Below, one piece after another: positions 62,795 to 64,000 of a DNA stretch of 64,000 nt. The notes below the pieces were generated by a model that saw only the letters and a list, made by a program, of their open reading frames with translations, was not told the origin of the DNA and did no database searches. The position numbers were made by a program, and so were the translations under genes. Source of the stretch: Marinomonas ushuaiensis DSM 15871 (GTDB taxonomy: Bacteria; Pseudomonadota; Gammaproteobacteria; Pseudomonadales; Marinomonadaceae); assembly GCF_000521805.1 (NCBI RefSeq), contig NZ_JAMB01000002.1:206358-270357 (forward strand), given 5' to 3'. Numbering within the stretch: position 1 is the stretch's first letter; each line of letters starts with the position of its first letter.

Positions 62795-63433
62795 TTACTG
62801 GTAATTTAATAAGCTCAGTTTTTCTTTTTTACAGACAGAAATAATTGCTTCATGCTTTGCTAAATTACAAAGATATTTCGATAGATTATCGAATGCTAAA
62901 GGTGGCTTTTTGAATTCATCAGCCCATATAGCCAACATAAACAAGAAAAAGTCGCAAACAGTAATCGTGTTACCGACTAAAAAATCTCTATTATGTAATT
63001 CATTATCTAGGATTTCAAACATCTCGGTTATTCTATGTTCTTGTGTCTTTGCAATATCGGAAACTACATCTGAATTACTTGTATGTTTTTCTGGATACAA
63101 ATGAACCATCAGTTCAGCTTGAATTGTATTCGTTAAATACATCATCCACTGAAAAAATTTAGGCCTATTCTTAGAGCCAATATCAGGGATAAAATTTGCC
63201 GATGGATTCGACTCCGCAAGGTGAATGCAAATTGCAAGGCTTTCAAAGACCACTAGCTCACCATCGATTAAAGTTGGAATTCTTCCAGAAGGGTTTAACG
63301 CCAAGTATTCATCAGACTTTTGAGCATTATTTTTTCGATCAACCAATATTAATTCAAAATCAACTTTCAATGCCTCAAGAACGAAATGCGGTGCCATACT
63401 GGCATTTAGTGGATAATAATATAACTGGTACAA
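62795..63433 (-). CDS. Cassette gene: glutathione S-transferase family protein
   Basis: A 212-residue thioredoxin-fold plus helical protein. YYYPLNASMAPHFVLEAL gives the N-terminal active-site region (a Ser/Asn near residue 10), NPSGRIPTLIDG the cis-Pro loop, and ESLAICIHLAE the glutathione gamma-Glu site. The C-terminal domain has NTITVCDFFLFMLAIW. The start is TTG at 63433 with AAGGAG 9 nt upstream. It is a cassette between attC sites at 62704-62790 and 63454-63546. Confidence 0.88.
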   Translation of the reverse strand: MYQLYYYPLNASMAPHFVLEALKVDFELILVDRKNNAQKSDEYLALNPSGRIPTLIDGELVVFESLAICIHLAESNPSANFIPDIGSKNRPKFFQWMMYLTNTIQAELMVHLYPEKHTSNSDVVSDIAKTQEHRITEMFEILDNELHNRDFLVGNTITVCDFFLFMLAIWADEFKKPPLAFDNLSKYLCNLAKHEAIISVCKKEKLSLLNYQ

Positions 63434-63453
63434 CTGTCTCTCCTTGGTATTGC

Positions 63454-63546
63454 TTATAACGCCGTTTAAAGTTGAAATTTACAATGGGATATAATCGCGA
63501 AGCGATGGCCCGCTGTGATTTTTCAACTTGAAAACTCTTGTTATAC
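63454..63546 (-). other. Integron attC site after the hypothetical cassette
   Basis: Minus strand: R'' GTATAAC, L'' AAGAGTTTTCAAGTTGAAA, a central hairpin (ATCGCTTCGCGAT), L' TTTCAACTTTAAACGGC and R' GTTATAA. CAAGTTGAAA pairs with TTTCAACTT. It lies 4 nt past the stop of the upstream gene. Confidence 0.75.
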
Positions 63547-63550
63547 GTAT

Positions 63551-63895
63551 TTATAGCCAATTGCCTTGCTCACTTAGCAACACTTTATTTTTATTTTGAA
63601 TAACTTCTAATAAACCATCTTGATGAACATAATATGTGATATTTCCATTTTTAAATTGGTAGCCTAAAAATCGACACGGAGATCCATCTGCGCATTTCGT
63701 ATGCCAACTGCTACCTTTTAATTGGATCTCGCTTCCACTTTTCTTGCTCATTCCTTTGTAGATATAGTTTGAGCAACTAACTTCACCCTCCATACATCTA
63801 GATTCTATGGATACCCTATAGTTTTTCGTTTCTAGGACTTCAGTAGCAAATGAAGGTAAAGTTACAAATAATAAAATGAGATATAAGTTTTTCAC
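63551..63895 (-). CDS. Cassette gene: secreted or periplasmic small protein of unknown function
   Basis: A 114-residue protein with a signal peptide (KNLYLILLFVTLPSFA, cut near residue 17). Six Cys follow (CMEGEVSC, then KCADGSPCRFLGY and others), so disulfides are likely in the mature domain. The GTG at 63895 is chosen: GGAG lies 6 nt before it and the signal peptide then begins normally, while the ATG at 63907 would place that ribosome site inside the gene. No family is recognised. It is cargo of the integron. Confidence 0.75.
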   Translation of the reverse strand: MKNLYLILLFVTLPSFATEVLETKNYRVSIESRCMEGEVSCSNYIYKGMSKKSGSEIQLKGSSWHTKCADGSPCRFLGYQFKNGNITYYVHQDGLLEVIQNKNKVLLSEQGNWL

Positions 63896-63909
63896 GAAAC
63901 TCTCCATAC

Positions 63910-64000
63910 GTATAACGCCTAATTAACAGGTAAAAAATTGTTGGCTAAGATAAGTGAACGGAGTGAACAAAAAGACAACTGTTTTTTGTCCTTGTTTAAT
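63910..64000 (-). other. Integron attC site at the right edge
   Basis: Minus strand: R'' ATTAAAC at the window edge, then AAGGACAAAAAACAGTTG, a central stem (TTGTTCACTCCGTTCACTT in two parts), CAAC-AATTTTTT, CTGTTAATTAGGC and R' GTTATAC. It shares its left arm with 62704-62790. It belongs to a cassette whose gene lies past 64000. Confidence 0.65.

Noticed and set aside
1..64000. tRNA, rRNA or prophage genes
   Set aside because: No cloverleaf-like segments, rRNA core sequences, or phage structural or integrase genes were recognised by eye. A tRNAscan or Infernal run would settle small RNA genes.

Overview
The window looks like chromosomal DNA of a marine gammaproteobacterium, most likely Marinomonas or a close relative in the Oceanospirillales. 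This is inferred from a low-to-moderate GC content, a dnaX-ybaB-recR-rnd-ycgL-ycgN run, DUF3010, DUF3549, DUF1853 and YqcC family proteins, a glucosylglycerate osmolyte cluster, and a mannose isomerase of the type known from Marinomonas mediterranea. No rRNA, tRNA, CRISPR array, prophage or intact insertion sequence was seen.

Layout. 1-2.3 kb: the end of an NitT/TauT (sulfonate-type) ABC importer operon with a DsrE-like protein. 2.4-5.1 kb: a YafJ-type amidotransferase and a membrane VWA protein. 5.2-10.4 kb: a minus-strand information-processing block (dnaX, ybaB, recR, rnd, ycgL, ycgN). dnaX carries a nine-A slippery run set up to yield a short gamma form. 10.6-19.3 kb: tRNA hydroxylase trhO, a 2OG-Fe(II) oxygenase, radD, a TetR regulator, a DUF1499 protein, a DTW tRNA-modification enzyme, threonine aldolase, and an nfeD/qmcA pair. 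19.4-22.4 kb: a divergent GNAT-C39 peptidase and RimK-type ligase pair. 22.5-27.4 kb: a beta-hydroxyacid dehydrogenase and aldA, with gene-poor AT-rich DNA between and beyond them holding a 7-bp repeat array, a candidate microprotein gene, and remnants of a Phd antitoxin and an AraC regulator, followed by a FrnE-like DsbA protein.

27.5-34.1 kb is a complete tripartite tricarboxylate transporter (tctC, tctB, tctA) in line with its two-component system (tctD, tctE) and an extra periplasmic binding protein. 34.3-41.2 kb holds a class V aminotransferase, DUF3010, a YheT hydrolase with an ABC exporter, small membrane proteins and a flavin reductase. 41.5-46.6 kb holds an EamA exporter and a glucosylglycerate gene set: phosphatase, synthase and a GH13 phosphorylase, covering both making and breaking of a compatible solute. 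46.7-52.1 kb carries exporters (SMR, ABC, Bcr/CflA), HopJ, a HAD phosphatase and a 53-aa membrane microprotein. 52.2-57.4 kb has a TyrR-like regulator, a ROK regulator divergent from the mannose isomerase, and a LysR regulator. 57.5-61.6 kb has carbonic anhydrase, rlmA, DUF1853, yqcC and DUF3549.

From about 61.6 kb to the right edge the sequence appears to be the distal end of a chromosomal integron. Four short minus-strand genes (a methyltransferase, a GFA protein, a GST and a secreted unknown) are each separated by attC-like recombination sites whose 3' ends fit the cassette direction. The integrase would lie beyond the right edge. Transcription is largely minus-strand, with clear intrinsic terminators closing many units.
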